From Bacteroidota bacterium (GTDB lineage Bacteria > Bacteroidota > Bacteroidia > Bacteroidales > Tannerellaceae), in NCBI GenBank assembly GCA_023429375.1, contig JAEYVY010000016.1:62001-126000 (forward strand): a stretch of 64,000 nt of DNA, written 5' to 3'. The position numbers and the translations under genes are program-made. Under the pieces are notes generated by a model that saw only the letters and a program-made list of their open reading frames with translations, did no database searches and had not been told where the DNA came from. This document shows, piece after piece, positions 9,649 through 19,083 of the stretch (position 1 is its first letter; each line of letters starts with the position of its first letter).

Positions 9649-11775
9649 TTATTTGATCAAGTCAACTCTACCTTGTACTTCTGTCAATACTTGTTTAGCA
9701 ATTGACGCTGATACTTCTGCATAATGAGAGAATATCATAGAAGATGTTGCACGTCCTGAAGTAATCGTACGTAATGCAGTTACATAACCAAATGTTTCTG
9801 CCAAAGGAACTTTAGCTTTTACAATACGAGCACCAGTGCGGCTTGTTTCCATACCTTCCACTTGGCCACGTCTTTTGTTCAAGTCACCGATTACGTCACC
9901 CATACTTTCTTCTGGAGTAACAACTTCTATCTTCATAATAGGCTCCATCAAAGCAGGGCCTGCTTTTTCTGCTGCACTCTTAAATGCCTGGATAGCACAG
10001 ATTTCGAAAGAAAGCTGATCCGAGTCTACTGGGTGGAATGATCCATCAATCAAAGTAACTTTTAATTGATCTAGCGGATATCCTGCCAATACACCATTCT
10101 TCATAGCTTTCAAGAAACCTTTTTGAACTGAAGGAATGAATTCCTTAGGAATGTTTCCACCCTTAACTTCATCGATGAATTGCAATTCTCCTTCGAAGCC
10201 AGCATCTGCAGGTTCGATGCGAACAATGATATCAGCAAATTTACCACGACCACCAGACTGTTTCTTGTAAACCTCACGAAGTTCAACTGATTTAGTGATA
10301 GCTTCTTTATAAGAAACCTGAGGACGACCTTGGTTACATTCTACCTTAAACTCACGACGTAAACGGTCGATAATAATGTCAAGGTGTAATTCACCCATAC
10401 CACTAATAACTGTTTGACCTGTTTCTTCGTTTGTTTGTACGCGGAATGTTGGATCTTCTTCAGCTAATTTAGAAAGACCTACTCCTAATTTATCCAAATC
10501 CTTTTGAGTCTTTGGTTCAACCGCGATACCAATAACTGGTTCTGGGAATTCCATTGATTCAAGTACAATTGGATGAGCTTCATCACAAAGAGTATCTCCT
10601 GTACGAATATCTTTGAAACCAACACCTGCACCTATATCACCACAACCAATAGCTTCCATTGGGTTTTGCTTGTTAGAGTGCATTTGGAACAAACGTGAAA
10701 TACGTTCTTTCTTATCTGATCTCGTATTCAATACATAAGAGCCTGCATTAAGAGAACCTGAATATACACGGAAGAAGCAAAGACGTCCAACGTATGGGTC
10801 TGTTGCAATCTTAAATGCCAATGCAGTCATCGGTTCTTCATACAAAGGTTTGCGAATAATCACTTTTTCCGGATCACGTGGATCTGTACCTTCGATGGCA
10901 GGAGTGTCAATTGGGCTTGGTAAATAAGCACAAACAGCATCCAATAGAGTTTGAACACCTTTATTCTTGAATGAAGATCCGCAAATCATCGGATTAATCT
11001 TCATTTCCAAAGTGCCTTTACGAATAGCTGTTCTGATTTCAGCTTCAGTGATTGTAGAAGGATCGTCAAAATATTTCTCCATCAAAGCATCATCACATTC
11101 TGCCAATACTTCTAGCATTTTATCACGCCATTCAGCAGCTTCACCGAGAAGGTTTGCAGGTATTTCTTCAACATCATATTTTGCACCCATCGTTTCATCA
11201 TGCCATAAAATTGCTTTCATGGTCACAAGGTCGACTACGCCCTTGAATGTTTCTTCAGCTCCGATAGGAATTTGAATTGGGCAAGGATTTGCACCTAATA
11301 CATCTTTTACCTGACGTACTACTTCAAAGAAATTTGCTCCAGAACGGTCCATCTTGTTAACGTAACCAATTCTAGGAACATTATATTTGTCCGCCTGTCT
11401 CCAAACAGTTTCAGACTGAGGCTCAACACCACCCACAGCACAGAAAGCAGCAACAGCACCATCAAGAATACGTAATGAGCGTTCTACTTCTACAGTAAAG
11501 TCAACGTGCCCCGGAGTGTCAATCAGGTTAATTTTAAATTTATCGTTTGCATAATTCCAGAAGGTTGTGGTAGCAGCTGAGGTAATTGTGATTCCACGCT
11601 CCTGTTCTTGTTCCATCCAGTCCATCGTAGCAGCACCATCGTGCACTTCACCGATTTTATGAGTTAAACCGGTATAGAAAAGAATACGTTCCGAAGTAGT
11701 AGTCTTTCCTGCATCAATGTGAGCCATGATGCCGATGTTCCTTGTAAACTTTAATAGTTCGTCAGCTTTTGTCAT
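9649..11775 (-). CDS. fusA: Elongation factor G
   Basis: EF-G is the GTPase that moves tRNAs and mRNA through the ribosome and helps split post-termination ribosomes. The 708-residue product has all G motifs intact: G1 AHIDAGKTTT near residue 18, switch I ERGITI, switch II DTPGHVDF with the catalytic His, and NKMD. Domains II to V follow, including GGRGKFADIIVRIEPADAG in domain IV. It sits between rpsG and rpsJ. A divergent paralogue at 52371-54527 lacks the catalytic His, so this copy must be the canonical translocase. Confidence 0.98.
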   Translation of the reverse strand: MTKADELLKFTRNIGIMAHIDAGKTTTSERILFYTGLTHKIGEVHDGAATMDWMEQEQERGITITSAATTTFWNYANDKFKINLIDTPGHVDFTVEVERSLRILDGAVAAFCAVGGVEPQSETVWRQADKYNVPRIGYVNKMDRSGANFFEVVRQVKDVLGANPCPIQIPIGAEETFKGVVDLVTMKAILWHDETMGAKYDVEEIPANLLGEAAEWRDKMLEVLAECDDALMEKYFDDPSTITEAEIRTAIRKGTLEMKINPMICGSSFKNKGVQTLLDAVCAYLPSPIDTPAIEGTDPRDPEKVIIRKPLYEEPMTALAFKIATDPYVGRLCFFRVYSGSLNAGSYVLNTRSDKKERISRLFQMHSNKQNPMEAIGCGDIGAGVGFKDIRTGDTLCDEAHPIVLESMEFPEPVIGIAVEPKTQKDLDKLGVGLSKLAEEDPTFRVQTNEETGQTVISGMGELHLDIIIDRLRREFKVECNQGRPQVSYKEAITKSVELREVYKKQSGGRGKFADIIVRIEPADAGFEGELQFIDEVKGGNIPKEFIPSVQKGFLKAMKNGVLAGYPLDQLKVTLIDGSFHPVDSDQLSFEICAIQAFKSAAEKAGPALMEPIMKIEVVTPEESMGDVIGDLNKRRGQVEGMETSRTGARIVKAKVPLAETFGYVTALRTITSGRATSSMIFSHYAEVSASIAKQVLTEVQGRVDLIK

Positions 11776-11806
11776 TTTTCGTTAATTCTTCTATGTATTA
11801 TGCTAA

Positions 11807-12283
11807 TTAAAATCTGAAGTGAGCAAATGCACGGTTTGCTTCTGCCATACGGTGCATATCTTCTTTTCTTTTAAATGCACCACCTTGGTTGTTATATGCA
11901 TCTACAATCTCTGCAGACAATTTATCCGACATAGTCTTTCCTCCTCTTTTGCGAGAGAAAAGAATCAGATTTTTCATTGAGATAGATTCCTTACGATCGG
12001 GGCGGATTTCTGTAGGTACTTGAAAAGTTGCTCCACCTACACGGCGAGACTTAACTTCAACTTGAGGAGTAATGTTATCAAGAGCTGCCTTCCAGATTTC
12101 AAGAGCAGTCTTTTCTTCATTAGGCAATTTTGCCTTTACATTTTCTAATGCAGAATAAAAGATGTCGAAAGCAGTACTTTTTTTGCCATCGTACATCAAA
12201 TGGTTAACGAATCTCGTAACCTTTACATCACCAAAAACTGGATCCGGGAGGATCTGTCTTTTTTTGGGTTTTGCTTTTCTCAT
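11807..12283 (-). CDS. rpsG: 30S ribosomal protein S7
   Basis: S7 starts assembly of the small-subunit head and contacts the E-site tRNA. The 158-residue product starts MRKAKPKKRQILPDPVFGDV and has the conserved RRVGGATFQVPTEIRPDRKE. The 150-base gap to rpsL holds no gene and no recognisable terminator. Confidence 0.98.
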   Translation of the reverse strand: MRKAKPKKRQILPDPVFGDVKVTRFVNHLMYDGKKSTAFDIFYSALENVKAKLPNEEKTALEIWKAALDNITPQVEVKSRRVGGATFQVPTEIRPDRKESISMKNLILFSRKRGGKTMSDKLSAEIVDAYNNQGGAFKRKEDMHRMAEANRAFAHFRF

Positions 12284-12433
12284 TTTTCTTCAAAAATTTA
12301 CGTTTTTGTTCTTGGTTGCCTTAGCATCGTCTTCAACGGTTCCGCTGAACCATTTACTCAACCTTATAGCCTATCCAAATAACTCAAACCAGCTTAAACA
12401 CTTTAATTTAAATTCTCAGTTTGAAAGGGATTA

Positions 12434-12847
12434 TTACTTCTTTCCTTTTACTGCCCCCTTAGCTGGAGCTGCTCCTGGTTTTGGACGCTTAGCGCCATAC
12501 TTTGAACGTCTTTGAGTACGACCATTCACACCAGCAGTATCTAAAGTACCGCGCACAATGTGATAACGTACCCCTGGTAAATCCTTTACACGACCTCCAC
12601 GAACCAACACAATTGAGTGCTCTTGCAAGTTATGTCCTTCTCCTGGGATATAAGCATTCACTTCTTTTGTGTTTGTTAAACGAACTCTCGCTACTTTACG
12701 CATTGCAGAGTTAGGTTTTTTAGGAGTAGTAGTGTAAACACGTACACATACACCACGTCTTTGAGGACATGAATCAAGTGCGGGTGATTTACCTTTTACT
12801 TCCAAAGTTTCCCTTCCTTTTCTAACTAATTGTTGAATTGTAGGCAT
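12434..12847 (-). CDS. rpsL: 30S ribosomal protein S12
   Basis: S12 controls decoding fidelity and is the classic target of streptomycin-resistance mutations. The 137-residue product starts MPTIQQLVRKGRETLEVKGK and contains TTPKKPNSAMRK and GGRVKDLPGVRYHIVRG. Both critical Lys positions (in PKKPNS and in RVKDLPG) are wild type. It is the first gene of the 12.9-kb ribosomal protein block and is preceded by a clear promoter. Confidence 0.98.
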   Translation of the reverse strand: MPTIQQLVRKGRETLEVKGKSPALDSCPQRRGVCVRVYTTTPKKPNSAMRKVARVRLTNTKEVNAYIPGEGHNLQEHSIVLVRGGRVKDLPGVRYHIVRGTLDTAGVNGRTQRRSKYGAKRPKPGAAPAKGAVKGKK

Positions 12848-12907
12848 TTTTAATTTTTACTTTAGAATGATTCTTTTATATTATATATAATTGTTTCTAT
12901 TAGGCTG

Positions 12908-12937
12908 CAAAGATAGACATTATTTGCATAACATCAA
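12908..12937 (-). promoter_or_regulatory. Promoter of the str-S10-spc operon
   Basis: On the minus strand the -7 box TATCTTTG (12908-12915) is preceded, 19 bases away, by TTG (12935-12937). This is the Bacteroidetes sigma-ABfr type promoter. The start of transcription would lie near 12901, leaving a leader of about 55 bases before rpsL. A second -7-like box, TAACTTTG at 12981-12988, has no good -33 partner and could be an additional upstream promoter. Confidence 0.75.
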
Positions 12938-13085
12938 CACTTTACGCCATCTAAATGCATGTTTTGCATTAAAAGCGGGGCAAAGTTATAAATTTGCGTT
13001 CAGTTTTCGACGAATATTATAACCTATATTTTGAATATTTAACAGTATCGGGTAGAATTTATGATTTTACAGAATAATTATAGCA

Positions 13086-14930
13086 TCATTTAAATCGCCT
13101 GTCCAACTCGTCGTCACTGAATATGGAAACAATAGTTTTTCCATCAGGTGTTAATCGCGATTCAACGCATGAAAATAAAGACGCAATTAAATGCTCCATT
13201 TCTTCCAAGGTCAACGTTTTTCCATAGTTAATAGCTGTAGCTTTGGCAATCGTCAAGGACAATATATGAGAAAGATCTTCGCGTATGGTGTTTGTATGCT
13301 CCATCGCTTTGTTTATCATATCTTTCAATAATAGAACAGGATCAATACCCTCAATCTCGGATGGTAATCCGTTTATGACATACGTATTATTTCCTAAATC
13401 TGATAAATCAAAACCAACATACGATAAATCATCAATCAGATGCGGAAGAATAGAAGCTTCCGAAGATGTCAATTCTACAATTTCAGGAAATAACATTTTT
13501 TGACTAATCGAACGTCTTTGTTGAATTTTAGACAAATACTGTTCGTATAACACACGTAGATGAGCACGATGTTGATCAATAATAGCTAACCCAGATTTGA
13601 GCGATGTAACAATATATTTCTCTCTATACTGATAACAAGGGAAAAGATTGTTTACCGGACTTACCTGTTCCAACAAAGCACTATTTTCTCCTTGCATAGG
13701 AGTATCTTCTTCCGAATCTTGAAAAAGATTTTTCTCAACAAACGATCTATCCTCTTCAAAATCCTGATATAGTTTATCCCAATCAAAAGCAGGTCTTTCC
13801 TGCCTTATAGGTGCATTAACGAAAGGATTATAATCTTTATTTATATTTACTGACGGAAATGAAACAGGTCCTCTTTTTTCTGAATTATATACAGGAATAT
13901 CGATGGCATCTTGTCTATCAAAATCAATGGTAGGGATCATACTTGATTTTGCCAGAGACTCCCTGACGGCAGCCACTAAAATCTGCCAGATGGGTTGTTC
14001 ATTTTCAAATTTTATTTCCGTCTTGGTTGGATGAATGTTTACATCAATAGTTTGAGGATCAAGCGTGAAGTAAATAAAATAATTAGGCATTTCCCCAACG
14101 GGAATAATATTCTCGTATGCCTGCATGACTGCTTTATGAAAATAAGGATGTTTCATAAAACGACCATTCACAAAAAAGTACTGTAAAGCTCCTCGTTTCT
14201 TTACAGAATCGGGCTTACCGATAAAGCCAGATATTGATACTAAACTACTTTGGACATCGATTGGCAAGAGCTTCTGATTCATCGACTTTCCGAATATATC
14301 GATGATTCGCTGACGCATACCGGCCTCAGGTAAACAAAGAATTTCAATATCATTATGATGAAGCGAAAACGAAATATGGGGATTCACCAATGCCACTCGT
14401 TCCAGTTCGTTGACGATATTCCTGAATTCTGTATCGTTTGACTTTAGGAATTTACGTCTTGCGGGAACATTAAAAAACAGGTTTTTTATCGAGAATATAC
14501 TACCTACTGCGCATGCATCCGCTTCAATATCCGTCAAGACAGAGCCTGCTATAGATAATTTTACACCAACATCAGCATCTTTATGACGAGTACGCAGTTC
14601 CACATGCGCAACAGCAGCAATGGATGCGAGAGCTTCCCCTCTAAACCCCATCGTACGCAATGCGAACAAATCGTCGGCAGATGATATTTTGGATGTTGCA
14701 TGTCTTTCAAATGCCATTCTTGCATCGGTTTCAGACATACCAACACCATCATCAATCACCTGAATTAGCGTCCTACCGGCATCTTTGATGTTAATATGTA
14801 TATGAGTTGCTCCTGCATCTATTGAGTTTTCCACTAACTCTTTCACAACAGATGCAGGCCGCTGAATAACTTCTCCAGCAGCTATTTGATTTGCAATATT
14901 ATCAGGTAGAAGATGAATTATATCACTCAT
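13086..14930 (-). CDS. mutL: DNA mismatch repair protein MutL
   Basis: MutL links mismatch recognition by MutS to strand removal. The N-terminal GHKL ATPase is complete (VENSIDAGATHIHINIKDAG, DDGVGM, RHATSKI, GFRGEALASI). I chose the ATG at 14930 (MSDIIHLLPDNIANQIAAGE) because it overlaps the upstream stop in an ATGA arrangement; a start at 14948 would add six residues. In the C-terminal domain, the place where endonuclease MutLs have DQHA(x2)E(x4)E reads DQHRAHLRVLYE near residue 452. The later Zn-site motifs also look degenerate (AKATAINYG, TPDGKT), so nuclease activity is doubtful. It is the last gene of the parvulin/OstA operon. Confidence 0.95.
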   Translation of the reverse strand: MSDIIHLLPDNIANQIAAGEVIQRPASVVKELVENSIDAGATHIHINIKDAGRTLIQVIDDGVGMSETDARMAFERHATSKISSADDLFALRTMGFRGEALASIAAVAHVELRTRHKDADVGVKLSIAGSVLTDIEADACAVGSIFSIKNLFFNVPARRKFLKSNDTEFRNIVNELERVALVNPHISFSLHHNDIEILCLPEAGMRQRIIDIFGKSMNQKLLPIDVQSSLVSISGFIGKPDSVKKRGALQYFFVNGRFMKHPYFHKAVMQAYENIIPVGEMPNYFIYFTLDPQTIDVNIHPTKTEIKFENEQPIWQILVAAVRESLAKSSMIPTIDFDRQDAIDIPVYNSEKRGPVSFPSVNINKDYNPFVNAPIRQERPAFDWDKLYQDFEEDRSFVEKNLFQDSEEDTPMQGENSALLEQVSPVNNLFPCYQYREKYIVTSLKSGLAIIDQHRAHLRVLYEQYLSKIQQRRSISQKMLFPEIVELTSSEASILPHLIDDLSYVGFDLSDLGNNTYVINGLPSEIEGIDPVLLLKDMINKAMEHTNTIREDLSHILSLTIAKATAINYGKTLTLEEMEHLIASLFSCVESRLTPDGKTIVSIFSDDELDRRFK

Positions 14931-15232
14931 CGCAAAAAGATAAACCAAGCAGCAACAGCTAATATAATAAGGATAGCCGCCAATCTGATATTCTTGTATT
15001 TTCTGCTATCCATAGTATCGCCACGATTAAAACTCTTTTTGAGATGGGTAGTCCCTTCAGTAAATGTACCCTTAATTTGAGGTTTATAATCTTCAAGGTC
15101 TTCTACAATCCCCATTTCTCGTTTAACTCTTCTTTCACGCTCCTCAGCTTTTTCCTTTTCAGGATCCCAATAAATCGGTTTGTGTTCGAATTTACGAGGT
15201 TGGCGTGTTTTCATAAATAAAAGCGCAGCCAT
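14927..15232 (-). CDS. Small conserved membrane-anchored protein
   Basis: This 101-residue protein has a short hydrophobic start, a highly charged middle (WDPEKEKAEERERRVKREMG) and one C-terminal transmembrane helix (IRLAAILIILAVAAWFIFL). That topology suggests a tail-anchored inner-membrane protein with a cytoplasmic charged domain. I do not recognise a named family, although similar small proteins occur next to mutL in Bacteroidales as far as I recall. It overlaps mutL by four bases and follows the OstA-like gene by 31 bases, so it belongs to the same operon. A TAAATTTG box at 15266-15273, without a clear -33, might give an internal promoter. Confidence 0.8.
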   Translation of the reverse strand: MAALLFMKTRQPRKFEHKPIYWDPEKEKAEERERRVKREMGIVEDLEDYKPQIKGTFTEGTTHLKKSFNRGDTMDSRKYKNIRLAAILIILAVAAWFIFLR

Positions 15233-15263
15233 AATTATTACTTTATTTAATTATACATTACTA

Positions 15264-16841
15264 CTAATGTACAAATTTATTACTTCTTTTTGGCTTATCC
15301 GATTTTCCTTCTCTCTTATGAACTGTAAAAATATCGTCTTTGTCCTTAGGGCGTAGATAATCAAACCATTTAAAATCCTGCAATTCTTTTTGCTCCGGTT
15401 TAAGGTCGGGTATCGGAGTTAAAAGCCCAACAGGAGTTGGCCAAATCTTCAAACGTTCTAGTTTATTTTCTTTTAGCCAAATACTTAAATAGCCTCCTTT
15501 TGAAGTATTATGTCCAGCCATGACCCCATCATTCTCAAGCGGATAATATATTAATTCGGCATTACCCGATACATCAATCTGGCGGACAGATTGTCCATCA
15601 AAATAGGCTTTCAAATCACTCCCCTTTAATTGGTTGTAGTAAGTTGTATCCAAATATTGTGCAGCATAAGCATAGTCTTTTACATGAACATATTCAACTG
15701 TACTATCGTTCATAAAAACGAGGATAGTATCTCCCAACATTTGATACTCTTCGTTCCAAAGAATAGGATCATTAAACATATATAGCACAGAATCGCGTGT
15801 GTTAAATTGAAGCGAATCACATACCCCTTGAATATCTACCCTATAAAAACGAACGCCATGAAATGCTTTTATTTCTCTATATACAGAATCGACGGTGACC
15901 ATTTCAAGTGTATCGGCATGGAGATAAAGTGTATCATTTTTTGAATACTCCATAAACCTTGCTTGATCAGTTACAAACGCATATTCTGTCAACTCGTTAT
16001 AGAAACCGTAGTTTCCTTCGAGAGTGACCTTTTGTAATGTATCACAGATACTCATATTCCCGAATGCTTCACCGAAACCTGAGGTTCTGTTATAGGCAAT
16101 CGAATCTCCGGTCAGGATGCGGTTGCCCGATATAACCTTGGAGCGATCTAATAGTGATGATTTTCCGTTGGCCGTATCATACCAGCCTCTGGAAGTATGA
16201 ACAGTGCCACTATCTGAAACAATAACAGATGGACCTAAAATCGTTGCTATTTTAGAAGACGTACTGTATTCTAAGGTGTCAGAATACAAAGTAAACTGAG
16301 GGTTTTCCAATTTTACACTATCGTTAAATACGGCAAGTTTGGTGTCAGGTAAATATTTACCAAAGATAGATGATAACACATTTTCCTCATCAACGATTCG
16401 TCCTCCATCAAAATAATATCCCACATTGGCTGCCCTGTCATAGTTAAGACTATCTGTATATAGTGTTACCTGGTTGTTGACCATTCTGACATTATTCCTC
16501 AACTTGGCCATCTCAACATTCCCATTATACACAAGATAATCACCATAAACGAAAAGTGTATCTCCTTGTACCATTCTTACATTGCTGAATGCTTCAAGAG
16601 AATTTTTCTCTTCATAAAAATAAGCACTATCGCAATACATATAGGCACTATCATGTCGAAAGCAAACGTTACCCTTTAGCTTTTGTGCATCAGGATTTAA
16701 CTCCTTATCATAGGATAGAACATCAGCATGCTCCAAATAAACTATGGTAGTTTTCGGAGAAATTGAATCTTGTTCTTGTGCAAAGGAATAAGCAGAAACA
16801 AGAACTAATAAAGCAAAAACAAACAGTAGTTTTCCTTTCAC
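15264..16841 (-). CDS. OstA/LptA-like outer membrane biogenesis protein
   Basis: The 525-residue product has a signal peptide (KLLFVFALLVLVSAYSFAQ) and then a long run of beta-strand repeats in the OstA/LptA style, such as VCFRHDSAYMYCDSAYFYEE and VRMVQGDTLFVYGDYLVYNG. Related periplasmic domains carry lipopolysaccharide between the inner and outer membrane. At this length it is far larger than LptA and resembles the repeat domain of LptD without the barrel. It starts 2 bases after a SurA-like chaperone gene, which fits a role in outer-membrane assembly. The exact step is inferred. Confidence 0.85.
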   Translation of the reverse strand: MKGKLLFVFALLVLVSAYSFAQEQDSISPKTTIVYLEHADVLSYDKELNPDAQKLKGNVCFRHDSAYMYCDSAYFYEEKNSLEAFSNVRMVQGDTLFVYGDYLVYNGNVEMAKLRNNVRMVNNQVTLYTDSLNYDRAANVGYYFDGGRIVDEENVLSSIFGKYLPDTKLAVFNDSVKLENPQFTLYSDTLEYSTSSKIATILGPSVIVSDSGTVHTSRGWYDTANGKSSLLDRSKVISGNRILTGDSIAYNRTSGFGEAFGNMSICDTLQKVTLEGNYGFYNELTEYAFVTDQARFMEYSKNDTLYLHADTLEMVTVDSVYREIKAFHGVRFYRVDIQGVCDSLQFNTRDSVLYMFNDPILWNEEYQMLGDTILVFMNDSTVEYVHVKDYAYAAQYLDTTYYNQLKGSDLKAYFDGQSVRQIDVSGNAELIYYPLENDGVMAGHNTSKGGYLSIWLKENKLERLKIWPTPVGLLTPIPDLKPEQKELQDFKWFDYLRPKDKDDIFTVHKREGKSDKPKRSNKFVH

Positions 16842-16843
16842 AA

Positions 16844-18205
16844 TTATTCTTTTATCCAGCCAGGAAATTGAAAATCACAGTTGCGCCAGCCTTCACTAAT
16901 ACGCACATACGTTGTTTTCTGCTTCTTTTCTATCCAGTTATTAAGCAGTTCTTCTCGTTTTTTAGCTTCAACGATTGTTTTCAATGCTTGATAGTCATCT
17001 GTTAAATTAGCTCTATGACTTTCTGTACGAGCTTTCAACTTTACGATGGCTACAACTTCTTTCTGCTTATTGGTAATCATTTTAAATGGCTTCGAGATAT
17101 CTCCTACTTTCATATTAAATACCATCTTACCAATTTCTTGTGGCAACTCCTGCATTTCAAAGCGAGGTGTACCATAGTAATCACTTTCATAGTTTGAATT
17201 TACCATTAGCCCCTTATTGTTTCTCGTATCCTTATCGTAAGAAACAAATGTTGCAGCTTCTTCAAACGAGAACTTTCCATTATTAATATCAGTATAGAGC
17301 GAATCCATCTTCACCATTGCATCATTCATCTCACTTTCTGATACTTCCGGACGTAAGAGGATATGTCTACAATTGATACGATCTCCGCGTTTTTCAATTA
17401 ACTGTATAATATGAAATCCATATTCAGTTTCAACAATGTTCGATACCCTTTTAGGATCTGTAAGATTGAAGGCCACATTCGCAAACTCAGGTAAAAGGTA
17501 GTTTTTACCTAAAAAGCCTAACTCGCCACCTCTTTTTGCTGATTCAGGATCTTCTGAGTACAATACTGCTAAAGCTGAAAATTCTTTTTCTCCTCTAGTG
17601 ATTTGATCAGTAAATTCTCTCAATCGTGATTTTATGGCATCAATTTCTTCTAGAGAGACCTTTGGCTCGATTGTTATAATTTGCACTTCAACGGTAGTAG
17701 GAATCATTGGCAAACTATCTTTTGGCAGTTGATTATAATATCGTCTTACATCCGCAGGTGTTAATTTGATTTCTCCAATTAATTTACGCTTCATTTGTTC
17801 AACGATCTGTTGTTCTCTGATTTGATCCTTACGTTCTTCTTTTAGCTGAGAAAGTTTTTTATTGAAGTATTCTTCTGCTTTTTCTTTTGAACCTAACTGG
17901 TTAATGACATAGTTTACCCATCTGTCTGCTTCTTGAATAACTTGATTTTCGCTTACATCGATACTGTCGATTTTCGCTTGATTCAAAAAGAGCTTCTGAA
18001 TAGCCATCTGTTCAGGAATAATACAATATGGATCACCATTTATGCGTTGTCCGCTCACTTGCATATCCAAACGTTGCGCTTCAACTTCCGAACGCAAGAT
18101 TGCATCATCGCCTACCACCCATACTATTTCATCAATCACATTTTCCTGAGCGATCAACAAACAAGTGTTGCACATCATTAAGAATAAAGCCAGTAACTTT
18201 TTCAT
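16844..18205 (-). CDS. SurA-like periplasmic peptidyl-prolyl isomerase
   Basis: The 453-residue product has a signal peptide (KKLLALFLMMCNTCLLIAQ), a SurA N-terminal segment (IDEIVWVVGDDAILRSEVEA) and two parvulin-type regions. The first carries SEDPESAKRGGELGFLGKNY and FHIIQLIEKRGDRINCRHIL, the second MVFNMKVGDISKPFKMITNK. SurA chaperones unfolded outer-membrane proteins through the periplasm, and this is the closest SurA analogue of the three parvulins here. It sits 10 bases after the lipoprotein gene and 2 bases before the OstA-like gene. Confidence 0.93.
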   Translation of the reverse strand: MKKLLALFLMMCNTCLLIAQENVIDEIVWVVGDDAILRSEVEAQRLDMQVSGQRINGDPYCIIPEQMAIQKLFLNQAKIDSIDVSENQVIQEADRWVNYVINQLGSKEKAEEYFNKKLSQLKEERKDQIREQQIVEQMKRKLIGEIKLTPADVRRYYNQLPKDSLPMIPTTVEVQIITIEPKVSLEEIDAIKSRLREFTDQITRGEKEFSALAVLYSEDPESAKRGGELGFLGKNYLLPEFANVAFNLTDPKRVSNIVETEYGFHIIQLIEKRGDRINCRHILLRPEVSESEMNDAMVKMDSLYTDINNGKFSFEEAATFVSYDKDTRNNKGLMVNSNYESDYYGTPRFEMQELPQEIGKMVFNMKVGDISKPFKMITNKQKEVVAIVKLKARTESHRANLTDDYQALKTIVEAKKREELLNNWIEKKQKTTYVRISEGWRNCDFQFPGWIKE

Positions 18206-18215
18206 TGTTCTTATT

Positions 18216-19076
18216 TTATTTAGCGTCAGTCGTGGTATAATTGAGTTTTACTTTCCCACGTTTTACCGCATCAGTATATAATTCATTTTCAAAATTTTCC
18301 AAAAACTCCTTGCGTTTCTGGTTAACCAACATCTCGATTATTTGAGTTTCTACATATTCATAAGGAGCTACATTACCCGCAGGGATGAACTCCTGAACAT
18401 TCAACAAATAACAATATGTACTATCAGATACTTCAAATGCTTTATTCGATTTCAAAAAAGCATTCGGATCGCTGATAGTAAGAGGAATATTATCTACTAC
18501 ATCATCAAAGTCAACCCATCTGTCGTAAAAGTATTCATAAATATTTGCATTCTGAATACTATATTTTTCGATTTTTTCTAACGATTCGATAGAGTTTGAT
18601 CTATACCATTTCTTTACATCATCAATTCCGGGAGCATTTACAGCAATTTTCAAAAACAACCCTTTCAATATAGGAGTAGTCAGTTTGAAACGTTCCTGAT
18701 TATCGTCGTAATATGTTAACTTCTCTGCTTCTCTTATATTAGGAGATAATCTTTCCGTCACCAACTGTTCTTGATACCTATGTCTAATCAATGATTCTTT
18801 ATAGGCTTCCACAAGCTTATTTACTTCCTGTATATCGTGCTGATTATTTAATGCCACATCATAAACAAGTTCATCTGTTACCCATTTTTTTATGTAGTTT
18901 TCAACAAACAACAAACTATCTGCTGAAGATAAACCCGCCGGAATAATCCCCTTCAGATCTGACTCATATAGAATTTGCCCGTTTACTTCGGCTAATGCTT
19001 CACCCTCCAATGATTGTGAATGCTTACATGCACTCAACAAAAATACATACGCTATGAAAAGAATGCAAATTCTCAT
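18216..19076 (-). CDS. Putative lipoprotein, degenerate parvulin-like
   Basis: The 286-residue product starts MRICILFIAYVFLLSACKHS, which is a lipoprotein signal with the lipobox Cys at residue 17. The region after it (ALAEVNGQILYESDLKGIIP) resembles the start of SurA/PpiD proteins, and the rest is helical and charged. I do not see the conserved parvulin active-site segments, so it is probably a chaperone-like relative that has lost isomerase activity. It lies between two clear parvulin genes with gaps of 7 and 10 bases, which suggests they work together. Confidence 0.8.
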   Translation of the reverse strand: MRICILFIAYVFLLSACKHSQSLEGEALAEVNGQILYESDLKGIIPAGLSSADSLLFVENYIKKWVTDELVYDVALNNQHDIQEVNKLVEAYKESLIRHRYQEQLVTERLSPNIREAEKLTYYDDNQERFKLTTPILKGLFLKIAVNAPGIDDVKKWYRSNSIESLEKIEKYSIQNANIYEYFYDRWVDFDDVVDNIPLTISDPNAFLKSNKAFEVSDSTYCYLLNVQEFIPAGNVAPYEYVETQIIEMLVNQKRKEFLENFENELYTDAVKRGKVKLNYTTTDAK

Positions 19077-19083
19077 TGATTTC

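Noticed and set aside
12284..12433. Gap between rpsG and rpsL considered for a small RNA or a regulatory leader
   Set aside because: No promoter, T-run hairpin or open frame was found in it.
14561..14755. Minus-strand open frame inside mutL
   Set aside because: It is an alternative frame of the conserved MutL ATPase region; the same holds for the other frames opposite or inside clear genes.
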